Shown here piece after piece: positions 1-8,123 of a DNA stretch of 11,571 nt (position 1 is the stretch's first letter; each line of letters starts with the position of its first letter). The notes beneath the pieces were generated by a model that was not told the DNA's origin, made no database searches, and worked only from the letters and a program-made list of their open reading frames with translations. Source of the DNA: Irineochytrium annulatum (lineage: Eukaryota; Chytridiomycota; Chytridiomycetes; Chytridiales; Chytridiaceae); NCBI GenBank assembly GCA_027600665.1, contig JADGJL010000965.1, positions 1 through 11,571 of the forward strand. Direction: 5' to 3'. The position numbers and the translations under genes were made by a program.

Positions 1-1210
1 CTGGTGGTGTGGGATGGTTAGGCGGATTTATTTAATATAATTGAGCTCGAGGACATAGTATTTTATTTTGTTCCTTCCCTGTGACTCTTTCACACTATGT
101 GTTATTTCCTTTATTCCCATTGTTACTTTATCTTAGGATACGCCTCCGCACCACAACTACAAGGTCACCTCGCCAACCTTCTGTGGATAACGGCCATCTT
201 GCCGTTTGGGTTAGAGCGCTATCACTAACATCTACATTTACACTTACACTTTCATTTACATATATTGAAGCCCATTCAACACCACCTTGCAGGCGCACAT
301 CTCGGAGCGGTAACTTGAACTGGGCAGAGCACATGTCATGTGAACTTTGTCATCCTTCTTCATTCTTCGCCATCTCTTTCATTTTGCACGTATGTTTGTG
401 GGAGGCACTGCTAACCCGGCTGTGACGTCGCAATTTAAACGCAGTCGCTCAGCGACGACAAATCTATAAGTCCGTCCGCTGCCTGAGCGTCAATAACTTT
501 GACCAGCTGTATACAACTGATTCAGCGATGTCAATGTTGGCAAAGTGGCATGTGATCACTGTCCGCTCAGTGGGAGGGCAGTGGACAGAAAGGATTAGAG
601 ATGAATAACACCTACAGACTTTCAAGACGTTAGACCTCTACGGGCAGCCTAACTGGCGGATTGAAGGGGGAGGTTACCGGCTCGCGGAATCGCTACAGAA
701 CGTATTTAGGAGCGCTGTTCCCCACCTTTTTGTTCTATCTCTCTCGCTCGCTATCATCTTCGACATTGGATCTCAGGTGTTTTCTGATTCAGGATGAAGC
801 TGATACTTGTTAATTAATAAGATGAGCTCGATCCTGGACCACATCTGCGGTGACTGGATAAGCTGTTGTAAGATTGGGGATCTTTTGAACACCTCTAACC
901 TGCTGCCAACAGGTTTCCCCACTAAGGCCGTCTTCCCGGCCGACAGCCCACGATTCCCGTCGTCCCCGGTCCTGTCAGCCTCTCCTCCGCCCCTCCGGCC
1001 TCCATACTTACGCCTCCCTCTCCCTTGTTAAATATGCCGCTGTTTCGCTGGCGTGTTACTATTTCCTTTGTATTATTTAATGGCGTCATATATAAAACAA
1101 AAGAAGTAAGCTTCCTGTTTAAGTGAGTACATTATCATGCTTTTTCAAATAAATGCAAGAACGTAATGCTCAGAAATAATGGAATAATCGCGATTTGACG
1201 ACCTCGATCC
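1..1210. other. 5' gene-poor region upstream of Pol eta
   Basis: No convincing gene is seen. The stretch is mixed AT/GC with many stops and no recognisable protein family on either strand. The best candidate is a short open frame from ATG 822 to 1031 (+), 69 codons. It contains a possible 63-nt intron at 850-912, with a GTGACT donor, a CTAAC motif and a CAG acceptor. The product would be a serine/proline-rich peptide with no similarity I recognise, so it may instead be spliced leader sequence of the downstream gene. At 237-267 there is a loose TTACAC/TTTACA repetition. No tRNA B-box was found. Confidence 0.5.
1089..1097 (+). promoter_or_regulatory. TATA-like box upstream of Pol eta
   Basis: The run TATATAAAA lies 114 nt before the Pol eta start codon at 1211, in an AT-rich stretch. 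The position suits a core promoter with a short leader. This rests on motif and position only. Confidence 0.3.
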
Positions 1211-3431
1211 ATGTCTGAGTGCAAGGCGAGGACGATCGTGCACCTCGACCTGGACTGTTTCTACGCGCAGGTGGAGCGGAGGAGGCTGGAAGTGCCCAGG
1301 GAGATCCCGCTGGTCGTCGTGGGTATCTTCTATCATTGACTCGGGGGGAAGGTGGCCCGGCTGACCCACGTTACATTCGATTTTAGCGGCAGTGGAATGG
1401 GTTGCTGGCCGTCGATTACACTGCGAGAAAGTTTGGTATCAAGGTGAGTTGGGCAGAGAAGATTTGCTCGTTTGGTTCATACTAGCGTTGAAGAGAGGAA
1501 CGCCGCCAGATGAGGCAATCAAGCTCTGCCCCGGCCTTGCAGTCGTCCATGTCCCTACTTTCAAGCAAGGTATACTATCTCACCACATACTCTCCATTTC
1601 CCTTTGGCACAACGTACTCATGTGGATACTGCAGGCGAGGACAAATGGGCCTACCACCCCGACGCGCTGTACTCCTCCCATAAGGTCTCCCTCGAACCCT
1701 ATCGCACGGCCTCACTCGAGGTCTTCCGGATCCTGCAAAAAGCACCCGGCGTCCTGGAGAAGGCCGGGGTCGACGAAGCGTTCCTCGATTTGTCAGATGA
1801 GGTCTCGCGGCGGTGTGAGGCCATGAAGGACTCGCTGGAGTATCGGGAGGACGAGTCCGGTGACGGTTTCGGGAGATGTCCGAAGGTCGATTGGAGGGGC
1901 GTAGGGTTTTTAGCGGGTGTGAAGAAGAAGGAGGTTGAGGGGAAGAAAGTGGAGGAGGTTGAGGATGGGGCGAAGGCCGATGGAGCGACATTGGTAAAGA
2001 CGTGTGATTCTATGACTGGAGAGGAGGGCGGGGAGACGGAGGCCGTTAAACAACTGGTAGTGGAACAGCAGGGAAGAGGGCCAGACGTTGACGGTGATCA
2101 AAAGGAAAACGTCCCTGTTGCGGTAGAAGGCATCGATTCTAAGCAAAAGGAGGACGTGCATGTTGCGGCGGGAGGGGCGGATGCTGAGCCCAAGACCGAC
2201 CTCGACGTCGTGCCGGGCGGCGATGGAGACGCTCAGTCGCATACGGATGCTCGACCGGCAGCGATAAAGGACGACGAAGACGACCCAGTTATCTCCTGGG
2301 GGTGGAGCGACCTCCATCTCTGGATAGCGGCTGGCATCGTCAAGGAGATCCGGGACGAGATCTTCGCTACCTGCAAATTCACCGTGTCCGGCGGCATCGC
2401 GCACAACAAGACGCTTGCCAAGATCTGTTCCGCTCAGAACAAGCCCTTTAACCAAACCATCTTGAGATCCCGGGACGTGGAGGCTTTTATCAAGAATTTT
2501 CCGTTAACGAAGATTAGAGGTTTGGGAGGAAAGCTTGGCGCGGAGGTAGTAGAGAAGCTCAAGGTCACGACCGTGGGGGAGTTGGGGAGGTTCGAGTTAA
2601 AGGAGCTGCAGAAGCACTTTGGGGACGAGGATGGCGTTTGGTATGTGCCATTTCCGCGTTGGTGCACGACCGTCGACTTAACATGAAATATTTAGGCTCC
2701 ACGGCATCGCCCGCGGCCAATGCGAACAACCTGTCAACCCGAACGGCAAACCAAAAATCCTTTCAGTCTACAAGCGCTTTCGCCAAGGGATCAACCGCGA
2801 AGACGTCACGCGCTGGGTGAAGGTTTTTGCGTCCGAGCTCTTCGACCGCCTTTCGTTCGACTTTGAAATCAACAGGCGCTGGCCGAAGACCTTCACTATC
2901 CACTTCCAAGCCGATCACCGGCCCAGCCAGAGCAAATCCAGCGCGTTCCCGTCGCGGTTTCAAATCAAAGACATTGAGAGGCTCGAGGCCGTGTTTGCGA
3001 AGGTCGTGGCTGGGGCCGACTGTGTGCCGTGCGTGGGGATGGGCGTCACGATGTCGAATCTGGTCGTGGAGGAGACGGGGTCGCGGTTGATAGACAGCTT
3101 CTTTGACACCACGACCGCCGCCGCCGCCGCCGCGGCCGGCGGTAGTGGGGGTCCGCGGGAGATGGATGCCCCGGCGGGTGACGCAGAGGCTCTGGCGACG
3201 AAGCAGGTCTTCACGCAATGTGAGAAATGCGGGAGGATGATTGAAGATGACGGAGGGACCGCGGTGGAGGAGCATCGGGACTGGCATGTGGCGATGGAGA
3301 TGCAGAGGAAGGAGGACGAGGAGAGCGCGGGGGTGAGGGAGGGCACGACGGGGAAACGGAAGAACTGGCTGGAGGAGATGACGGCCGCGTCGAGGAAAAA
3401 GGCGAGGAAGTCAGGGGGGCGTGTTAAGTAA
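1211..3431 (+). CDS. RAD30/POLH: DNA polymerase eta (Y-family translesion polymerase)
   Basis: Bypasses UV photoproducts and other replication-blocking lesions in the nucleus. Exons are 1211-1318, 1387-1443, 1494-1569, 1635-2640 and 2696-3431 (660 aa); introns are 50-68 nt and all joins keep frame. The N-terminal HLDLDCFYAQVE carries metal ligands D13 and E22 and a Tyr18 steric gate. Gln38 (RQWNG) and Arg50 (YTARKFGIK) match the lesion-contacting Gln and Arg of Pol eta. HKVSLEPYR is the fungal Rad30 signature, and GVDEAFLDL holds catalytic D127/E128. Thumb and little-finger segments follow (FTVSGGIAHNKTLAK, IRGLGGKLG, RWPKTFTIHF). A C2H2 UBZ finger (C591, C594, H609, H613) binds ubiquitinated PCNA in the family. 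Oddities are a roughly 150-residue acidic insertion (residues 150-298) with tandem repeats, a seven-Ala run at 557-563, and a Lys/Arg-rich tail. The intron 1 donor (GTGGGT at 1319) was chosen because it gives the family spacing; other joins are firm. Confidence 0.94.
2090..2224 (+). repeat. Coding 45-bp tandem repeat (3 degenerate units) in Pol eta
   Basis: Three adjacent 45-bp units (2090-2134, 2135-2179, 2180-2224) encode DGDQKENVPVAVEGI, DSKQKEDVHVAAGGA and DAEPKTDLDVVPGGD, residues 233-277. A more degenerate fourth unit may follow to about 2266. The repeat lies in the acidic insertion after the catalytic Asp-Glu motif. Confidence 0.75.
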
Positions 3432-3658
3432 ATACTGCTGTTTGCCCTTGGTCCCGTATGTATAAATGAGGACATTAAAGGCTTCATATGAGCCATGTGG
3501 AAGGAAACAACACTCTCAAACCATAACCAAAACGAAAAATGCCGGATCAACAAGGCCCAGGCCGTTGGTCTCGAAGGATCATCCAGTTCTCGATCACACA
3601 CCTACCCCTGTGATCGCCCTAGCGCTTCGTTCGCTCCTCCGGCCCCCCTCACTCCGCT

Positions 3659-4763
3659 ATGTCGGCCCCTGCCTACGACACTTACAAGGGCGATGCCGAC
3701 GCGAAGGGCAAGACCAACCCGCCGGGTCCCGGTCCGGTGATGACGACAAACCAGCCCTATCGGGTCTCCAACGGCGTCGTCGCGCCGGTCCCCCTCCAGG
3801 CGCCAGGATACAACCAGGGCGGGTACGCAGTGACGAACACGACGATCGTGCAGTTCCCCCCGAGCTACGACACTCCCGGCATGAGCCCACACGATATTGC
3901 AGAGAACATGCCGTCCGACGTGCCAGGCTTCCACAACTGGTAGATACGGTCATTTGACAAGCTTGGATCAACGCGTCCTGACGCGTTGTTATAAGGTACA
4001 AGGCTGACGGGACGCGTTCGGGACCTGTGCTGAGCAGGCCCGCGTCGACGCCGGGGAGGAGGGTGATTGTTGATTTGGAGCCGTCAAGGTGAGCCACGGC
4101 AGTCCGCGTTCTGCATGAACGGAGTGGAGCGTATGCTTACTCGTGAATAAACTCCCAGGTGGTGGTGCTGCGGTCCTCCCGCCCTCGTCGTATCCGAGCA
4201 GACGATACACAACGTGCCCCCCGAGGTCGCGGCGCGTGGCCTCTCTCAAGAAGTCTGGGAGACCATCATGACGGACCTCCAGTCCCTCGTCCGCCGCAAG
4301 AACATGTCCATCTGCTCCCACATCGCCTGCATCCTCCTCGCCCTGCCCATTTGGTGCTGTGTGAACGCTGGCGCGCAAAAATCGTACGGGGCGTGGGTCA
4401 AGAAGGTGAACGCCGAGCACTTCGAGCCAAAGGGGATGCTGCTGAAGCTGCAGAGCTCGAGCTTCGAAGTTAATAATGGTACGTCGTGTTGCTGTCGAAA
4501 GATTTCGTTCTGTCTCTCTCCCTGGATGATATCCCCGGAACTGATATCGAACCTTCCCGCGTCTTGCAGAAAAGGGGGAGACTCAGTACCGTGAAGAGGC
4601 GCACTGGATTGCAATCGCCATCCACCCGGTCGACGTCGAGGGCCTCCGTGAGATGTCCACTTCATTTGCCTACAACCCGTTCAACCAAACTCACACGACG
4701 TATGGCTGCTGCGGCAAGTTCTGCAACATCATGTGCTGCTTTGGGATGGAACAGCATATTTGA
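3659..4763 (+). CDS. Golgin-A7/ERF4-family protein (palmitoyltransferase partner)
   Basis: In yeast and animals this family binds and stabilises DHHC palmitoyltransferases (Erf2, ZDHHC9) at ER/Golgi membranes to lipidate Ras. Exons are 3659-3939, 3996-4088, 4159-4478 and 4570-4763 (295 aa); introns are 56, 70 and 91 nt and the frame is kept. Residues 1-93 are Pro/Tyr/Gly-rich, with no signal peptide. From about residue 143 the protein lines up with human GOLGA7: NVPPEV...QEVWETIMTDLQ matches its N-terminal helices. ICSHIACILLALPIWCC is the amphipathic/hydrophobic stretch holding the conserved Cys (C182). WVKKVN...FEPKGMLL matches its KKVSKY...YAPQGLLL, then HWIAIAI matches its last strand. 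Oddities are an unusual RWWCCG segment at the exon 2/3 join and a Cys-rich tail. The alignment is from memory of the family, so the assignment is likely but not certain. The exon 2 boundaries are the least secure. Confidence 0.65.
3969..3988. repeat. Intronic hairpin built from two ACGCGT boxes
   Basis: CAACGCGT, a 4-nt loop (CCTG), then ACGCGTTG form a perfect 8-bp stem inside intron 1 of the ERF4-like gene (3940-3995), just before the acceptor AG at 3995. A third ACGCGT lies in exon 2 at 4012-4017. Confidence 0.7.
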
Positions 4764-5120
4764 TTATAGAAGTAATCTTGGCTCCGATGGACTGGATTGT
4801 GTCCCATCTCCATTTCCTCACTTCATGGCCGAAGTCCGTAATAAGCAGGGAAAACGTCAGGGAGGATGTGTTCGTTCGACGCTGAGGTTGAAGCGCAAGG
4901 AGCCCAGAGCTCAACCCGTATTTAAGCAGGAAATAAAAAATTAAATAAATAAACGCACAAAGCGGATAGTGCGAATGTAGCTGGGATACTTGCCGCGAGC
5001 AGACCCGCCAGAGAGTTGGTTCACACATCAGCTCGACGAAATTCAAGCAGCATCACCGCCGTCTGCAATCGCTGCCTCTCTCAGGATCACGTACGCACCA
5101 ACCCGCGAACCGCGTCCGCG
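4764..5120. other. Intergenic spacer, ERF4-like gene to next gene
   Basis: This is the 3' end of the ERF4-like gene plus the presumed promoter of the next gene. Apart from clustered AATAAA hexamers near 4932-4953 I see no gene here. Reading frames that cross it start without ATG or break up the flanking genes. Confidence 0.55.
4932..4953 (+). terminator. Clustered AATAAA polyadenylation-like signals
   Basis: Three AATAAA hexamers (4932, 4944, 4948) sit in an A/T-rich run 168 nt after the ERF4-like stop codon. This is a reasonable 3'-end signal for that gene. Motif evidence only. Confidence 0.35.
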
Positions 5121-6131
5121 ATGTGGTCCGCCGTTGTCCGCCGTCCGTTACGGTCAGTTCACCGATAAGCTCCCGCTTCCACTCATCTCCGCTTCAGCTA
5201 TCTCGCCTCCGTCGCGACCTGCTTGCAACGTCAGGACCCTAGGACCCTCTCCCGCCACAGGACGTACACGACCCCTTCAGTCGCACCATCGCAGCCCGAG
5301 CCCGCCTCCCCCACGCCATCGGCCCCAGAGGACATCACCCACAACGTCCTCCGCCGTCCCGACCAGACAGAGACGAAGCCCGCCACGCCCATGCAGGAGC
5401 TTATTTACAACACGCGATCGGGGCTCAGCGACGTGATCGCAGACCTGCATAGAATGAAGTTGCTGTCGGAGCGAAGACCGGACAAGAAGAAGATAAGCGG
5501 CCTCGATGAGTGCACCCTGCTGCTGCAACAGAAGGAGGCCGACCTGGCGGAGTGGCTAAGGGCCGGGGACGTCGGGGAGACGGGAGAGTCGATCAGCGAC
5601 GCGCTGCAGTATCTGAAGATGTGCCAGGCTGCGGTCGACAGCATGAGGCCCATCATGTGGCGTTGGTTACAACATCATGAGGACATTGCGGCAGCGGAGT
5701 TGACGAGAGACAGTGGTCAGTCAGCCAAGGAGACGAACCCTGAGGAGACCACAAAGACCGGCAACGAGCCGTTGGACCACCTATTAGAGGTCCTGCGCGA
5801 AACGACGGCCCTCGTGCACTGTTTGGATGGGGAGCTGCGCGATGTGGCGGACGGTCTCCGGGCGCTCCTCGCCATCCCGGCGAACAAGGAGCTGAGCGAC
5901 AAGGTACATGAAATGGAGGCGAAAGTAAAAGCCACGGCTGGCGCGGTGCGCGAGACAAAGGAGGAGCTGGACGACCTAATGGAGTGCATGGACAAAGAAG
6001 GGGAGCCGGATGACATTGACGGGACATTGAAGGATCTCCTGGGTGTCCAGGAGCAGATCGGCATTACTCTGGAGACCGTTGCCTTGGCGAAGGAGTTCAT
6101 CCGGGACCATGGGGAGGACACTGTTCCATAG
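5121..6131 (+). CDS. Uncharacterised acidic helical protein, possible mitochondrial presequence
   Basis: I do not recognise the family. The firm part is one open exon from 5261 to the TAG at 6131. The first ATG inside it is 5391 (246 aa), but upstream codons keep a C/G third-position bias, so the true start is probably earlier. The best model is a tiny exon 5121-5152 joined to 5261 across a 107-nt intron with a weak GTCAGT donor, giving 300 aa. It would begin MWSAVVRRPLRTYTTPS, an Arg/Ser/Thr-rich, acid-free start that resembles a mitochondrial targeting peptide. A Pro/Ser/Thr-rich linker reaches about residue 50. Residues from about 55 on are almost all predicted helix, in two blocks: one around ECTLLLQQKEADLAEWL, the other around LLEVLRETTALVHCLDGEL and EMEAKVKATAGAVRETKEEL, with heptad-like spacing that suggests coiled coil. 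There is no membrane segment and no enzymatic motif. That the gene is real is likely; exon 1 and localisation are inference. Confidence 0.6.
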
Positions 6132-7177
6132 ACTGCATCGCTTTTAGGTGTAAATAATTTTAATATGTTGTTTCCCAATCCTTTGACCAAGTTATCTACT
6201 CTGCTTTTCTGTGCTTCCCCTTCTTTTCTCGCTCGTTGTCCCTGTGGATGCCAGATATGCTTTTTAATACCGATATGAATTGCTTGAAGGAAGAGGATAT
6301 GGCAACTGTCTTACTAAGACCAATTCGAAGTCAACCTCTAACTACGCGTTCTCGCATTTGAGGCTCCCCTCCTCCATTGCTCACTTTCAACAACCCATCC
6401 ATCCAACGTGTTTTTAGGAGCACACCTCCATAACCTATTCTTCACGTGCCTGTTATCATTTCACTTCCTCTTCCGCGATTTAAATTTATGCTGCCCCTCT
6501 TAAATGAATTTGTCAGCTGTATTGCAACGTGATGATGTTTGCGGAGACGGCAAGGGCGGAGAGATACAGGACTACATCGATCAGACGAAAGAGCAGCACT
6601 TGTGCAGTGAATAACACAGTATAAGGCCCACGGGGATAATATGTTCAGATTGAAAAGTTGTTTGAATGAAGGCTAGGCGGGCCCGATCGGGCTGCATACC
6701 ATCTTGATGGATGGCGAGACCGAGTGGTAATATTATATTGCGCCTGGATTGCGCCTAGCATCTTCCATCAACTAATGACTGGAAAGTGTTGCCTCTCCAT
6801 CTGTGAAAACCTGGCCCTCCTGTCTTCAGGACCGAAAAAAACTTGTCCAGCTTATGTACCGTCTCGTCCTATCGCGTCGCCTGACGTCGCCGACCGCCCA
6901 GTTCCCGATCTTAAATGCCGCGGTATAATGATCCGTCCACCCTTTGCCACCTGTCCTGCCCATTCCATCCCTTTGAGGAGGTGTTCTACGGAAAAGGAAA
7001 GAACACCATAAGTGAACCGAAGAAGAAAAAGGAGTGAACAATTTACCATCCACTTCGTCCTTCCGTCCTGAAGCTTCTGCCGCAAGCATCGAGTTCACCG
7101 CGTCGACGACAAACCTAACGCATATGCCACCACAATCAGATATAACCGTTCCTGCTCCCGCCCAAGTTACCTATTAT
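6132..7177. other. Gene-poor gap between convergent genes
   Basis: AT-rich with pyrimidine-rich patches; no convincing gene on either strand. It holds the 3' ends of the plus-strand gene ending at 6131 and the minus-strand gene ending at 7178. The only ATG-started candidate with plausible composition is 6504-6614 (+), 36 codons, beginning MNLSAVLQRDDVCGDG, with no recognised relatives. Longer frames at 6724-7011 (+) and 6826-7098 (-) have biased, unprotein-like composition. Small repeats are a 12-bp perfect palindrome, GCCCGATCGGGC, at 6681-6692 and the 11-bp tandem duplication listed separately. Confidence 0.5.
6737..6758. repeat. 11-bp tandem duplication
   Basis: ATTGCGCCTGG is followed directly by ATTGCGCCTAG, matching at 10 of 11 positions. 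It is noncoding and no function is apparent. Confidence 0.6.
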
Positions 7178-7576
7178 TCACACCAACCTCAACGCGATCC
7201 CGGCATCAAGCTTCTTCCTGCCACGTCCGCCCAACGGCGGCTCGACGGCCTTGTCCAGTAACCATTCGATCAGGTCGGCCGCGCTCGACCCCTCGAACTC
7301 CCGGAACCCTGGGTTTGTTCTACCCCCGATGGGCCGCGGGGCAGAGGGTACAAAGCACCTCCCCGCGACGGCATACAGGATACGGTCCGGGTGGACGTCG
7401 GGGGCGAGGGACGCGATGGCGGAGGTGATGACCGAGCGCGTGCGGGAGATGAGGTTGGCCTTGGACCAGAGATGCTGCTCGGAGGTCGGCGAATAGAACA
7501 CGATGGAGTGCGACTCGGGGTCTAGGGCGGGGACGAGGGCAGGGGCGAGGACGCCGTCGTCTGCGCTCGGTTCCAT
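7178..7576 (-). CDS. Uncharacterised 132-aa protein
   Basis: A single uninterrupted frame from ATG at 7576 to TGA at 7178. I do not recognise the family. Third codon positions are overwhelmingly C or G, as in the other genes here and unlike the AT-rich flanks, which supports real coding. The N-terminus is acidic and Pro/Ala-rich (MEPSADDGVLAPALVPALDP). A mixed strand/helix core follows (HSIVFYSPTSEQ, ANLISRTRSVITSAIASLAP, HPDRILYAVAGRCFVP). A helix follows (AADLIEWLLDKAV), then a basic tail (GGRGRKKLDAG). There is no signal peptide, clear membrane segment or cofactor motif. It lies 547 nt downstream of GCP2 on the same strand and converges with the plus-strand gene ending at 6131. An additional upstream or downstream exon cannot be excluded, and it could be one exon of a larger gene. 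Confidence 0.5.
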   Translation of the reverse strand: MEPSADDGVLAPALVPALDPESHSIVFYSPTSEQHLWSKANLISRTRSVITSAIASLAPDVHPDRILYAVAGRCFVPSAPRPIGGRTNPGFREFEGSSAADLIEWLLDKAVEPPLGGRGRKKLDAGIALRLV

Positions 7577-8123
7577 GGGGGATCGACGGTGTGCAAGGTA
7601 ACCTGCTGGGTGTTTCGCTGCTAATTTTCCGGCCTGAAACTGGGTCGTATGATCGGCAGGCTCGACAAAATGATATGCAGCACGAAAATGGGATCAACAT
7701 GCTCAAAAGTAACCCTTTCGAGCGATATCGTGACTGTTTACCTATGTTTTTTTCCATTTTTTTCGTTCTCTGGCAGATCTGCTAACTATGTTGAATCTCC
7801 CAGCACAAACAAAAATGCGACAACGATATCGCTCGAGCATGACAGTATCTTCATATTATAATGGACCCTTTCTGAGTTGTTTCTGTTGTGAGCCGGAAAC
7901 CGGCTGGAGCCATGTAGGAAAGTGATCGCAGAGTTTAAATTATATTGGCAGTTTATAAACAAAAGCTGTCTACAACAATTGTATCAAGCTAAGAAAAGAA
8001 TGAAGAATATCAGGGGTCAGAGGAAGTAACGCAATCATGGCGCATCAGTCATATATGCAACGCAATAGCTTTTTAAATTAATAAAATGACTAAAGATATC
8101 TTTACACTGCAAATCTCTCTCGG
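7577..8123. other. Spacer between GCP2 3' end and the 132-aa gene
   Basis: AT-rich and noncoding as far as I can see. It should contain the GCP2 3' untranslated region and, reading the minus strand, the promoter of the 132-aa gene. A spaced inverted repeat is listed separately. Frames that cross the region start without ATG or are antisense to the 132-aa gene. Confidence 0.5.
7718..7836. repeat. Spaced inverted repeat, 14-bp perfect arms
   Basis: TCGAGCGATATCGT (7718-7731) and its exact reverse complement ACGATATCGCTCGA (7823-7836) are 91 nt apart. The right arm continues into GCATG. The matching CATGC occurs on the left, but is displaced by about 14 nt. The core CGATATCG is itself palindromic. 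It lies 142-260 nt upstream of the 132-aa gene on the minus strand. Confidence 0.7.

Noticed and set aside
1211..1318. Assignment of the polymerase to Pol iota because of the DLDCFYAQVE motif
   Set aside because: That motif is shared among Y-family members. The Gln38/Arg50 pair, the HKVSLEPYR block and the C2H2 UBZ finger fit Pol eta instead.
1910..2455. Long minus-strand open frame opposite Pol eta exon 4
   Set aside because: It is antisense to a clearly identified catalytic exon and has composition explained by the complement of its acidic codons; no family resemblance.
2960..3601. 213-codon minus-strand frame opposite the Pol eta 3' end
   Set aside because: It lies across the zinc-finger exon and the intergenic spacer; its Ser/Pro/Ala-rich composition follows from the complementary strand.
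4990..5436. 148-codon plus-strand frame ahead of the 5121-6131 gene
   Set aside because: It has no ATG start, extreme Pro/Arg/Ser content, and overlaps the better supported frame.
6504..6614. 36-codon small open frame (MNLSAVLQRDDVCGDG...)
   Set aside because: Protein-like composition but too short to support without transcript or conservation evidence; mentioned only in the gap entry.
6724..7011. 95-codon plus-strand frame in the gap
   Set aside because: Non-ATG start, no third-position bias and no recognisable motif.
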